From: an uncultured Bacteroides sp.
GTDB taxonomy: Bacteria; Bacteroidota; Bacteroidia; Bacteroidales; Bacteroidaceae
DNA length: 27,652 nucleotides
Direction of reading: 5' to 3'
Assembly: GCA_905203765.1 (NCBI GenBank)
Contig: CAJKXC010000033.1
Coordinates: forward strand, 1 to 27,652
This document shows, piece after piece, positions 14,560-22,158 of this stretch; the stretch's first letter is position 1, and every line of letters starts with the position of its first letter. The notes below the pieces were generated by a model, which worked only from the letters and a program-made list of their open reading frames with translations, did no database searches and was not told the origin of the DNA. The position numbers and the translations under genes were made by a program.

Positions 14560-15987
14560 ATGGATATACTGTTGCTGATTGTAGGAATAGTTGTAGGAGT
14601 TATCATCGGCTTTCTGATAACAGGAAGAAAAGCCGCCGCACTGAAAACGCAGGTAGAAGCCGCCCAAGAACGGGAAGCGCTACTGAACCACACCGCCGAA
14701 GAACGTATCTCCCGCGAACGCTCCGTAGCCGAAGAACGACTGAAAGAAGCCGACCGGCAAGCCTCGGAACGCCTCGCCTCACAAGAAAGACTGTTTGCCG
14801 AACGCCTTACCGAACAAGAGCGCTCCTTCGGCGAACGCCTTGCCGAGCAGCAACGGCAATGGGAACAACGCCTCGCCCAGCAAAAGGAAGAAGCCGAAGC
14901 TCTGCACAAGCGCATGAATGCCGAATTCGAGAACCTCTCCAACCGTATCTTCCAAAGCAAGGCGGAAGACTTCACCAAACTGAACGCCGAGCACCTGAAC
15001 CACCTGCTCCGTCCGTTGGGCGACAACCTGAAGGATTTCCGTGAAAAGGTGGAACAAGTGTACAGCACCGAAGCCAAAGAGCGCTTCTCCCTCGGAGAGC
15101 GCATCAAGGAACTGGTAGAGCTCAACAACCGCCTCAGCGAAGATGCCAACAACCTGACCCGTGCTCTGAAAGGCGACTCGAAGATGCAAGGTAACTGGGG
15201 CGAAATGATACTGGAACGCCTGCTCCAAGCCTCTGGTCTGATTGAGGGCGAGCACTACTTCCGCCAGGAGTTCCTGAAGGACGAGCGCGGCGAAGTCATC
15301 GTCAGCGAAGAAAGCGGGCAGAAGATGCAGCCCGACATCCTCATCAAGTACCCCGACGAACGGGAAATGATTATCGACTCCAAAGTGTCGCTCACCGCCT
15401 ACACCGCCTACACTTCCACCGAAGACAAAGAAGAACAGGCACGCCTGCTAAGAGCACACTTGCAGTCCGTCCGCACGCACATCGATGAACTCAGCCGCAA
15501 GGACTATTCACACTACGACGTCAAGTCTCCCGACTTCGTAATGATGTTCATCCCCACCGAAGGTGCCTACCTGCTTGCCATCCAGAGCGATGCCAACCTT
15601 TGGGAATATGCCTACAACAAGAAAGTGGTGCTGATGAGCCCCACCAACCTAATCAGTGCCCTACGCCTCTCACTCGACCTATGGAAACGCGAGAACCAGG
15701 TGAAGAACGTACAGGCCATCATCAAACGCGGCACAGCGCTATACGAAAAGATTGTAGGTTTCACCGATACCTTCCTCGCCATCGGCGACCGCATGACCGC
15801 CCTGCAAAAGGACTATGACAAAGCTGTCAACCAACTGTCCGATGGCAACGGTAGCGTAGTACGCCAAGCCGAAATGCTGAAAGGCATGAGCCTGACACCC
15901 AAGAAACGCATATCGGCACGACTGCTGCCTAAAGATGATGAAATAGAAGAATCAACAGAAACTGCTGAAGAAGAAGACAGCAAGTAA
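14560..15987 (+). CDS. rmuC: DNA recombination protein RmuC
   Basis: RmuC-family protein (predicted nuclease of the PD-(D/E)XK type) that limits inversions between short inverted repeats. 475 residues. An N-terminal membrane helix (LLLIVGIVVGVIIGFLITG, about 4-22) is followed by a long charged coiled coil (about 25-125, repeats of R-L-x-E-Q/ERL), then the RmuC domain with GNWGEMILERLLQASGL near 209-225, PDILIKYPDEREMIIDSKVSL near 258-278 and KDYSHYDVKSPDFVMMFIP. The C-terminus is acidic. The stop lies only five bases before the stop of convergent nhaA, with no hairpin between, so transcripts probably overlap. Confidence 0.95.
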   Translation: MDILLLIVGIVVGVIIGFLITGRKAAALKTQVEAAQEREALLNHTAEERISRERSVAEERLKEADRQASERLASQERLFAERLTEQERSFGERLAEQQRQWEQRLAQQKEEAEALHKRMNAEFENLSNRIFQSKAEDFTKLNAEHLNHLLRPLGDNLKDFREKVEQVYSTEAKERFSLGERIKELVELNNRLSEDANNLTRALKGDSKMQGNWGEMILERLLQASGLIEGEHYFRQEFLKDERGEVIVSEESGQKMQPDILIKYPDEREMIIDSKVSLTAYTAYTSTEDKEEQARLLRAHLQSVRTHIDELSRKDYSHYDVKSPDFVMMFIPTEGAYLLAIQSDANLWEYAYNKKVVLMSPTNLISALRLSLDLWKRENQVKNVQAIIKRGTALYEKIVGFTDTFLAIGDRMTALQKDYDKAVNQLSDGNGSVVRQAEMLKGMSLTPKKRISARLLPKDDEIEESTETAEEEDSK

Positions 15988-15992
15988 TACCT

Positions 15993-17312
15993 TTACCCCT
16001 TCTCCCCTTTCGGCAGCACCGCATTCAGCACGATATACCCCAATATACCGGCAACAATCGTACCGAATAGCACACCGAATTTGGCTTGATTCAACAGTTC
16101 GGGATAATCTCCGGCAAAAGATAGATTGGCAATGAAGAGGGAAACGGTAAAGCCGATTCCACCTAAAAGGGAAACGCCTGCAATGTTTTTCCAGTTCATG
16201 CCGGGGGGCATCGGGGTCAATCCGCTCTTGATGGCAAGCCAAGTGAACATAAAGATGCCGAGAAACTTACCTAAAAGCAGACCTACAGCCACGGCGATGC
16301 TCACATCTCCCACGATATTACCGCTGCCGCTGAACACCACACCGGCATTGGCAAAGGCAAACAATGGCAGTATGACGAAGTTCACCATTCCATGCAAGTT
16401 GTCTTCCAGGGATTGCAGCGGGCTAATCACCCGGTCAGAAGCGCGTTCCACCAGTTTCAGCATAGCAATCTGCTCGTTGCTCAGCACGATATCATCGGAT
16501 TTGGAGACGGGGAATGTACTTATTATATCGCGGATACGCTTGATATACTTACCTGCATCCAACCGCGGACGAGCCGGAATCACAAATGCCAGTATCACGC
16601 CCGAAATGGTGCTGTGTATACCCGATTGAAGGAACAGATACCATATTACAACCCCTATCAGCAGGAAGAAAATCTTCTGCGTCACACCGAACTTACCCAT
16701 GTAATAAAGGAAGCAATAAAGAATGGCAGCCACGATAAGATATCCGTAAGCCACCTCATTACTATAGAATATGGCAATCACCAGAATACCACCAATATCA
16801 TCGACCACCGCAAAGGCAGTAAGGAATATCTTCAAACTCAACGGTACACGCTTGCCCAGCAGGCTGAGTACGCCCAATGAAAAAGCTATGTCTGTAGCCA
16901 TCGGTATCGCCATACCCCGCGTTTCGGGAGTACCCGATATAACAAGAAGCGAATAGATGATAACCGGCACCAGCATACCGCCGCATGCCGCCACAAAAGG
17001 CAAAGCCGCCTTACGGAAAGAAGAAAGTTCACCGACCAGCAGTTCACGCTTAATCTCCAGCCCCACAGCCAGAAAGAACACGGTCATCAGACAGTCGTTG
17101 ATAAACTCGATCATCCTCAACGGATGGCCGGCATGAGAAAACAAGTTGAAGCTGCCGATACGCAGGTGCAATTCATGCATCAGGAAATCCTGGTACATCG
17201 GAGCAAAGGGGGAGTTAGCTATAACGGCAGCTAAAATGGCCGTCATAAACAGCAGGACGCTCGCCACAATATTCAGCGACGAGATGTTTCTCACAGAACG
17301 TAGAATGATCAT
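15993..17312 (-). CDS. nhaA: Na+/H+ antiporter NhaA
   Basis: Exchanges cytoplasmic Na+ or Li+ for external protons and controls pH and sodium in the inner membrane. 439 residues with about 12 hydrophobic segments, longer than E. coli NhaA (388) because of an insertion around residues 250-300 (ARPRLDAGKYIKRIRD...ERASDRVISP). Functional aspartates are visible: TDIAFSLGVL (the D133 equivalent) and AVVDDIGGILVIAIFYS (the D163-D164 pair). The start MIILRSVRNISSLN is a plausible short cytoplasmic tail. A second antiporter gene lies 59 bases upstream on the same strand, with a hairpin terminator between, so nhaA probably has its own promoter, though I see no TAnnTTTG box. Confidence 0.95.
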   Translation of the reverse strand: MIILRSVRNISSLNIVASVLLFMTAILAAVIANSPFAPMYQDFLMHELHLRIGSFNLFSHAGHPLRMIEFINDCLMTVFFLAVGLEIKRELLVGELSSFRKAALPFVAACGGMLVPVIIYSLLVISGTPETRGMAIPMATDIAFSLGVLSLLGKRVPLSLKIFLTAFAVVDDIGGILVIAIFYSNEVAYGYLIVAAILYCFLYYMGKFGVTQKIFFLLIGVVIWYLFLQSGIHSTISGVILAFVIPARPRLDAGKYIKRIRDIISTFPVSKSDDIVLSNEQIAMLKLVERASDRVISPLQSLEDNLHGMVNFVILPLFAFANAGVVFSGSGNIVGDVSIAVAVGLLLGKFLGIFMFTWLAIKSGLTPMPPGMNWKNIAGVSLLGGIGFTVSLFIANLSFAGDYPELLNQAKFGVLFGTIVAGILGYIVLNAVLPKGEKG

Positions 17313-17348
17313 AAAATAGTATCGATATAAGGTTAATCCTTTTTTCCG

Positions 17349-17373
17349 TAAAAGAAAAGTCCCGAAAGGGACT
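17349..17373 (-). terminator. Terminator of second antiporter gene, overlapping its stop codon
   Basis: On the minus strand AGTCCC (17368-17373) - TTTC - GGGACT (17358-17363) is followed by TTTCTTTT. The stop codon TAG occupies 17372-17374, so the stem begins inside the stop codon. Confidence 0.75.
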
Positions 17374-18550
17374 ATTCTCTATAGCTCATCAGCGCCAGTT
17401 TCTTTACCCACAGTACAAAGATACCTGTTAATATTAAATTAAGCACTATAGTAAGCACAGAAATTATCAGTGCCGGACCACCTAAATTATATCCCAAGGC
17501 AATAAAGATAACTCCCGCCCCTACTTCGCCACGGGTAAACATACCGATGGAGAGCGCCAGACGCTCGCTGAGCTTACGGTCGCGGTAGAAAAAGACAGGG
17601 AACAGCTTGCCCAGATTGGACAGAAACGACACCACCAGCACGTGGACGGCAATCATCCCCCACGACATCATCGGCTGCGAACCGGTAACGGAATGTTGCC
17701 CTGCAGCAGCCTCGGCAAAGTCCACTCCCAGGAAGCGGGGCATACTTACACCCACCAGGAACATGAACAGGAACGAAATGCCCGTCGAAACCTTCTGCTC
17801 CATCGGTGTATCGTGTTCCTTGTGCTTCATCACCATACCCAGCACAAACGCTGGAAGCAATACTTCGATGTGTATGCTGCCATCTTCGCCATACAGATGC
17901 TTGCTGATAAGATACAGCGATTGGGTACAGACAAAGACAATGACCGAATAAAGCAAAATCGCCTTCCAGTCCTGCCGCCAGTTGTACTTTCCCAGCTGCC
18001 GCCAACCGAACGAAAGCAACAGAAAAACAATCAGCACTATAATCAGAAGCTGCCAGCGCAACCCTATCATCATAATCTGAAGGGGAATCATCAGGAGAAT
18101 GGTGTCCAGGTCATCGAAGATCGCCAGTACCTGTATCTTCTTATACATCCAACTGGATTTCAGTCCGATGGCTGCCAACATAGTGAATAAAATACCTGCG
18201 GAAGTAGGAGCGGCGAAACGGCTCAACAACAGATTCTCTTTCCATGCTTCCCAACTGCCCCAATATTCGGGCGGAAGCAACACAAAGATGTAGTAAATGG
18301 CAATCAGAAACCAAGGCATGGCAGCAGTCGCCATTGCAATAAAGTAGTCTTCGGCATAGCCTCGCCATCGTGATTTATCAACTTCGAACTCGCGTCCCAC
18401 ATTTATCATGATGAAACCCAAGCATACGTAAAGCAACACATTCGATGCAGTCTTTACCGCATCATAGTTTGCGCCCGCCCATACCGGAAGGTATTGGGAA
18501 AGCACGAGGCCTACCATCAGGAAGACCGAAAAAGATAGAACTTTTCTCAT
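17372..18550 (-). CDS. Cation:proton antiporter (CPA superfamily)
   Basis: A 392-residue polytopic membrane protein with about 11-12 hydrophobic segments, probably a Na+ or K+/H+ antiporter of the PF00999 type. The ion-binding signature is the acidic pair in LAIFDDLDTILLMIPL (about 148-163), and RFAAPTSAGILFTML precedes it, as in the CPA2 two-helix crossover. RDRKLSERLALSIGMFTRGEVGAGVIFIALG near the C-terminus matches the Arg/Glu segment of this family. No cytosolic RCK/TrkA domain is present. The specific ion is unknown. It lies between lepA and nhaA and is separated from both by hairpins. Only an imperfect -7 box (TATCTTGG, 18574-18581) lies upstream, inside the lepA terminator loop. Confidence 0.85.
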   Translation of the reverse strand: MRKVLSFSVFLMVGLVLSQYLPVWAGANYDAVKTASNVLLYVCLGFIMINVGREFEVDKSRWRGYAEDYFIAMATAAMPWFLIAIYYIFVLLPPEYWGSWEAWKENLLLSRFAAPTSAGILFTMLAAIGLKSSWMYKKIQVLAIFDDLDTILLMIPLQIMMIGLRWQLLIIVLIVFLLLSFGWRQLGKYNWRQDWKAILLYSVIVFVCTQSLYLISKHLYGEDGSIHIEVLLPAFVLGMVMKHKEHDTPMEQKVSTGISFLFMFLVGVSMPRFLGVDFAEAAAGQHSVTGSQPMMSWGMIAVHVLVVSFLSNLGKLFPVFFYRDRKLSERLALSIGMFTRGEVGAGVIFIALGYNLGGPALIISVLTIVLNLILTGIFVLWVKKLALMSYRE

Positions 18551-18557
18551 TTAATTA

Positions 18558-18606
18558 AGATTAAAAGGGGTTGCCAAGATAGCCCTATGGAAAGAGAACA
18601 ACCCCT
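18558..18606 (-). terminator. Probable terminator of lepA
   Basis: On the minus strand AGGGGTTG (18599-18606) pairs with CAACCCCT (18566-18573) over a 25-base loop and is followed by TTTTAATCTTAATT. It lies 20 bases after the lepA stop. Confidence 0.65.
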
Positions 18607-18625
18607 CGTGTTAAATTGTTTATTA

Positions 18626-20407
18626 TTAATCAAGTTTTAGTACCGCCAAAAACGCTTTCTGAGGTACTTCCACATTACCGATCTGCTTCATGCGCTTCTT
18701 ACCCTTCTTCTGTTTTTCGAGCAGCTTGCGCTTACGGCTCACATCACCGCCGTAACACTTGGCAGTCACATCCTTGCGCACCGCTTTGATTGTCTCACGA
18801 GAGATAATCTTCGCACCGATAGCTGCCTGGATGGCAATATCGAACTGCTGTCTCGGAATCAGGTCTTTCAGCTTCTCGCACATACGGCGTCCCAACTCGT
18901 AAGCATTGTCAAAGTGCGTCAAGGTAGAAAGGGCATCTACCGGTTCGCCGTTCAACAAAATATCCAGCTTCACCAGCTTGGACGGACGGAAACCGTTGGA
19001 ATGATAATCGAAAGAGGCATACCCCTTGGAGATACTCTTCAATTTGTCGTAGAAGTCGATCACAATTTCTCCCAAAGGCATGTCATAATAAATCTCGACA
19101 CGGTTGCCGGATATGTATTCCTGCTTCACCAGTTCACCACGCTTGCCCAGACAAAGAGTCATGATAGGGCCGATATAATCGGTGGTGGTGATGACGGAAG
19201 CACGGATATACGGCTCCTCGATGCGGTCTATCATCGTAGGATCGGGCATACTGCCGGGGTTGTGCACCTCGGTCATATGACCTTGCTTGTCGTAGATATT
19301 ATAAGATACGTTAGGCACGGTGGTAATGACGTTCATGTCGAACTCACGGTCGAGACGTTCCTGCACAATCTCCATGTGGAGCAGTCCCAGGAAGCCGCAG
19401 CGGAAACCAAAGCCCAAAGCCAATGAAGACTCCGGCTGGAAAGTCAATGAAGCATCGTTCAGTTGCAGTTTCTCCAAAGAAGAGCGCAGGTCTTCAAAGT
19501 CTTCCGCCTCGATGGGATATACACCGGCAAATACCATTGGCTTCACTTCCTCGAAACCGGCAATCGCTTCCTTGCACGGACGTGCAATGTGGGTAATCGT
19601 ATCGCCCACCTTCACCTCTTTAGAAGTCTTGATGCCCGAAATGATATAGCCTACATCACCCGTACGCAGTTCGGGACGCGGCACCATATCCATTTTCAGA
19701 ACCCCGATCTCGTCGGCATCATATTCCTTGCCCGTATTGAAGAACTTCACTTTGTCTCCCTTGCGGATTACACCGTTCACAATCTTGAAGTAAGCAATGA
19801 TGCCACGGAAAGAATTGAATACAGAGTCGAAGATCAACGCTTGCAACGGCGCTTCTTCATCTCCCTCGGGATGAGGGATGCGCTCGATGACTGCCGACAG
19901 GATTTCTTCCACGCCCATTCCTGTCTTACCGGAAGCGCGGATAATCTCTTCGCGTTTGCAACCAAGCAATTCCACAATCTCGTCTTCCACCTCTTCGGGC
20001 TGGGCGCTTGCCATATCGCACTTATTGATTACGGGAATAATCTCCAAATCGTGCTCAATCGCCATATACAGATTCGAAATGGTCTGCGCCTGCACGCCTT
20101 GCGAAGCATCTACAATAAGCAATGCGCCCTCGCAAGCGGCAATGGAACGGGACACTTCGTAAGAAAAGTCCACGTGTCCCGGAGTATCGATCAGGTTCAG
20201 AATATATTTCTCGCCTTTATATACATACTCCATCTGTATGGCATGGCTCTTGATGGTAATACCTCTTTCCTTTTCCAAATCCATGTCATCCAGCATCTGT
20301 CCAGTGGTCACTTGTATGGTGTTGGTAAACTCCAGCAGACGGTCTGCCAGGGTTGATTTACCGTGGTCAATATGGGCTATAATGCAGAAATTTCGTATCT
20401 TATCCAT
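18626..20407 (-). CDS. lepA: Elongation factor 4 (LepA)
   Basis: Ribosome-dependent GTPase that acts on translating ribosomes or in 30S assembly. 593 residues, close to the E. coli protein (599). GTPase motifs: G1 AHIDHGKSTL (11-20), G3 DTPGHVDFSYE near 79-89, G4 NKCD near 133-136. Domain II and the EF-G-like domains III and V follow, e.g. LGFGFRCGFLGLLHMEIVQERL near 350. The LepA-specific C-terminal domain ends KKRMKQIGNVEVPQKAFLAVLKLD. The protein is cytosolic. It has its own promoter, a 14-bp tandem duplication in the leader and a terminator after the stop, so it is probably monocistronic. Confidence 0.98.
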   Translation of the reverse strand: MDKIRNFCIIAHIDHGKSTLADRLLEFTNTIQVTTGQMLDDMDLEKERGITIKSHAIQMEYVYKGEKYILNLIDTPGHVDFSYEVSRSIAACEGALLIVDASQGVQAQTISNLYMAIEHDLEIIPVINKCDMASAQPEEVEDEIVELLGCKREEIIRASGKTGMGVEEILSAVIERIPHPEGDEEAPLQALIFDSVFNSFRGIIAYFKIVNGVIRKGDKVKFFNTGKEYDADEIGVLKMDMVPRPELRTGDVGYIISGIKTSKEVKVGDTITHIARPCKEAIAGFEEVKPMVFAGVYPIEAEDFEDLRSSLEKLQLNDASLTFQPESSLALGFGFRCGFLGLLHMEIVQERLDREFDMNVITTVPNVSYNIYDKQGHMTEVHNPGSMPDPTMIDRIEEPYIRASVITTTDYIGPIMTLCLGKRGELVKQEYISGNRVEIYYDMPLGEIVIDFYDKLKSISKGYASFDYHSNGFRPSKLVKLDILLNGEPVDALSTLTHFDNAYELGRRMCEKLKDLIPRQQFDIAIQAAIGAKIISRETIKAVRKDVTAKCYGGDVSRKRKLLEKQKKGKKRMKQIGNVEVPQKAFLAVLKLD

Positions 20408-20416
20408 TGATTATTG

Positions 20417-20444
20417 CTACTAACTACTTACTACTAACTACTTA
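20417..20444. repeat. 14-bp tandem duplication in the lepA leader
   Basis: CTACTAACTACTTA occurs twice head to tail (20417-20430 and 20431-20444), without a mismatch. It lies between the lepA -7 box and the ATG, so both copies are in the 5' untranslated leader. Confidence 0.9.
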
Positions 20445-20456
20445 CCAAAAGGTGCG

Positions 20457-20464
20457 CAAAGATA
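20457..20464 (-). promoter_or_regulatory. -7 box TATCTTTG of lepA
   Basis: An exact -7 consensus on the minus strand, 50 bases before the lepA ATG. The -33 region contains only a T-rich run. Confidence 0.6.
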
Positions 20465-20481
20465 GTGAAAAAGGGGCAAAT

Positions 20482-20526
20482 AAAAAAGATGCGCTGAAAC
20501 ATATCCATGTTCAACGCATCTTTTTA
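20482..20526 (-). terminator. Intrinsic terminator of the winged-helix gene
   Basis: AAAAAGATGCG (20483-20493) pairs with CGCATCTTTTT (20515-20525), and a further inner pairing of TGAAACAT with ATGTTCA extends the stem. On the minus strand it ends in a U-run, 25 bases after the stop at 20550. Confidence 0.85.
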
Positions 20527-20549
20527 TAACATTCTAATCAGTCTCTCGC

Positions 20550-20750
20550 TTAGTTCAGCTTTACAAACAGTTCCCCTTCAACTTCTGAAGTAGAAACTTT
20601 GTCTTCTCTCAACAACCAACCCAGTCCCAGGAAAAAGTCCTTGTCAACAAGTTTAGTTGCTTTCTTAATTTGCTTGTGAGTCAAGCCCTCTGTGCCATTC
20701 AGTGCAGTCCAAATCTGACCTGCAACGATTCCAGCTTTTTCTTTCAACAT
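20550..20750 (-). CDS. Small winged helix-turn-helix protein (DUF2582-like)
   Basis: A 66-residue protein, almost entirely one winged-helix domain: helix 1 AGIVAGQIWTALNG, helix 2 THKQIKKATKL, recognition-helix region DKDFFLGLGWLLREDKV and a wing VSTSEVEGELFVKLN. It resembles the DUF2582 (PF10771) family, common in Bacteroides and archaea; targets are unknown and DNA binding is inferred only. It is a single gene with its own promoter and terminator, and a leader of about 60 bases. The compact domain without partner suggests a chromosome-associated or housekeeping regulator, but no evidence here decides that. Confidence 0.85.
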   Translation of the reverse strand: MLKEKAGIVAGQIWTALNGTEGLTHKQIKKATKLVDKDFFLGLGWLLREDKVSTSEVEGELFVKLN

Positions 20751-20819
20751 TTCTATTTGCTTTTAGTTAAACGTTATCCTCATCCCCATGTAAGGATGCC
20801 GGTGTTTTTTATATCGGTG

Positions 20820-20827
20820 CAAAGATA
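20820..20827 (-). promoter_or_regulatory. -7 box TATCTTTG of the winged-helix gene
   Basis: An exact TAnnTTTG match on the minus strand, 70 bases before ATG 20750. The leader contains a small hairpin made of CATCC and GGATG around 20790-20800. Confidence 0.55.
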
Positions 20828-20857
20828 GATATATTTATGTTATATAACACATTATTA

Positions 20858-20892
20858 GGCACTTTTTTTCGTTTGGGGACATAAAAAGTACC
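20858..20892. terminator. Hairpin after the C_GCAxxG_C_C gene, possible terminator
   Basis: GGCACTTTTT (20858-20867) pairs with AAAAAGTACC (20883-20892), with one G-U pair, around a 15-base loop, 6 bases beyond the stop at 20899. On the minus strand no U-run follows the stem, so termination is less certain than for the other hairpins. Confidence 0.5.
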
Positions 20893-20898
20893 GTTTTC

Positions 20899-21363
20899 TT
20901 ACTTTTTCTGTGTTTTTTCCAGATATTCCACCCATATTCGGGCAGCTTCCTCTACCATCTTGGCACACGGACGTTTAGCATAATACTGTTCCGTCCGCGC
21001 TTCGGGCACCGACGAACCTTCCGGTTTCTTCAGCCCCAGCAACTCGGCACAGGTCAGTGAACCGTTGCGTTTCTCGAACTCGGCTGCCAGTTCCTGCACC
21101 AGTGCATAGTTGGCTGCCTTGCCTTCGCGGTCTTTACCGTCAATGGCTCCCTTCTCCAGTCCTGCCAGCAGGAACAATCCGCACGCAGCGCCACACGTCA
21201 GCCTCATACGTCCTATACCGCCGCCGAACGAGGCTGACATACGCAATGCCTGCTCCTCTGTAAATCCGTACATATCGGCAAAAGCGGCTACTACGGACTG
21301 CGAGCAGTTATATCCGCTCTTGAAAAGCTCCACAGCTTTCTCTATCCTATCCTTCAGTTCCAT
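20899..21363 (-). CDS. C_GCAxxG_C_C family protein
   Basis: A 154-residue protein of the C_GCAxxG_C_C family (redox-active or metal-binding Cys protein; function not settled). Cysteines: C20 in SGYNCSQSV, the signature LTCGAACGLFLLAGL (C57 and C61), C106 in SLTCAELLG and C133 in RPCAKMVEEA, in the family's order. The protein is helical and soluble. ATG 21363 lies two bases after the xth stop; a TTG at 21369 overlapping that stop would add two residues. The spacing indicates translational coupling to xth. It is the last gene of a mntH - xth - this gene cluster. Confidence 0.9.
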   Translation of the reverse strand: MELKDRIEKAVELFKSGYNCSQSVVAAFADMYGFTEEQALRMSASFGGGIGRMRLTCGAACGLFLLAGLEKGAIDGKDREGKAANYALVQELAAEFEKRNGSLTCAELLGLKKPEGSSVPEARTEQYYAKRPCAKMVEEAARIWVEYLEKTQKK

Positions 21364-21365
21364 CC

Positions 21366-22130
21366 TCAATCGGTTATTTCCAGTAACATCGGGCAGTGGT
21401 CGGAATGAACGGCATCACCCAGTATCCGCGCCTCTTTCAGCAGCGGGCGCACCGGCTCGCTCACCATGCAGTAGTCTATACGCCAACCTTTGTTATTGGC
21501 ACGCGAGTTGAAGCGGTAGCTCCACCACGTATATTCCTGCTTGTCGGGATGCAGGAAACGGAAACTGTCAATGAAACCGGCGTTGAGGAAACGCGTCATC
21601 CACTCGCGTTCTTCGGGCAGAAAACCGCTATTCTTGGCATTGCGCACCGGGTCGTGAATATCGATAGGCTCGTGGCAGATGTTGTAATCACCGCAGAGAA
21701 TCAGTTTCGGACGGGTACGCTCCAGTTCCAGCACATATTCCTGGAACTTCTCCAGCCATACCATCTTGAATGCCTGGCGCTCGTCGCCGCTGGTTCCCGA
21801 AGGGTGATAAACGCTTACGATAGAGAGATCGCCATAATCGGCACGTATAAAACGGCCTTCGTTGTCGTACTCTTCTATGCCCATGCCGTATTCCACATGA
21901 TCCGGTTCGCGTTTGGTCAGGATGGCTACGCCGCTATATCCCTTCTTCTGTGCTGAATAGAGGTAGTGTTTGTATCCCAGCGCATCCAGTGCTTCCGCCG
22001 GATATTGCTCCGGCTGCAATTTCGTTTCCTGCAGGCAGAGCACATCGGGTTGTTCTTGTGCCAGCCATTCGGGAAAGCCTTTCGTGACGGCTGCCCGCAG
22101 TCCGTTCACATTATAAGTTATAATCTTCAT
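21366..22130 (-). CDS. xth: Exodeoxyribonuclease III (AP endonuclease)
   Basis: Cuts DNA at abasic sites and removes blocked 3' ends in base excision repair; Mg/Mn-dependent and cytosolic. 254 residues, usual for ExoIII/ExoA. Motifs in order: MKIITYNVNGLRAA (metal Asn7), QPDVLCLQETKL with the catalytic Glu, GYSGVAILTK, SVYHPSG, LCGDYNICHEPIDIHDP with Asp and Asn, GWRIDYCMVS, and the C-terminal SDHCPMLLEI with the catalytic His. The ATG at 22130 starts at the conserved beta strand. mntH ends 28 bases upstream and the C_GCAxxG_C_C gene begins directly after it; no separate promoter is seen. Confidence 0.96.
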   Translation of the reverse strand: MKIITYNVNGLRAAVTKGFPEWLAQEQPDVLCLQETKLQPEQYPAEALDALGYKHYLYSAQKKGYSGVAILTKREPDHVEYGMGIEEYDNEGRFIRADYGDLSIVSVYHPSGTSGDERQAFKMVWLEKFQEYVLELERTRPKLILCGDYNICHEPIDIHDPVRNAKNSGFLPEEREWMTRFLNAGFIDSFRFLHPDKQEYTWWSYRFNSRANNKGWRIDYCMVSEPVRPLLKEARILGDAVHSDHCPMLLEITD

Positions 22131-22158
22131 ATCTATGTGTTATTTAAAATAGTACTAC

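Noticed and set aside
14550..15152. 200-codon Ser/Arg-rich frame on the minus strand
   Set aside because: It mirrors the coiled-coil coding part of rmuC, and the low-complexity composition comes from reading GAA/GCC-rich codons in reverse.
19463..20356. 297-codon open frame on the plus strand
   Set aside because: It is antisense to lepA, which is complete and has all GTPase motifs.
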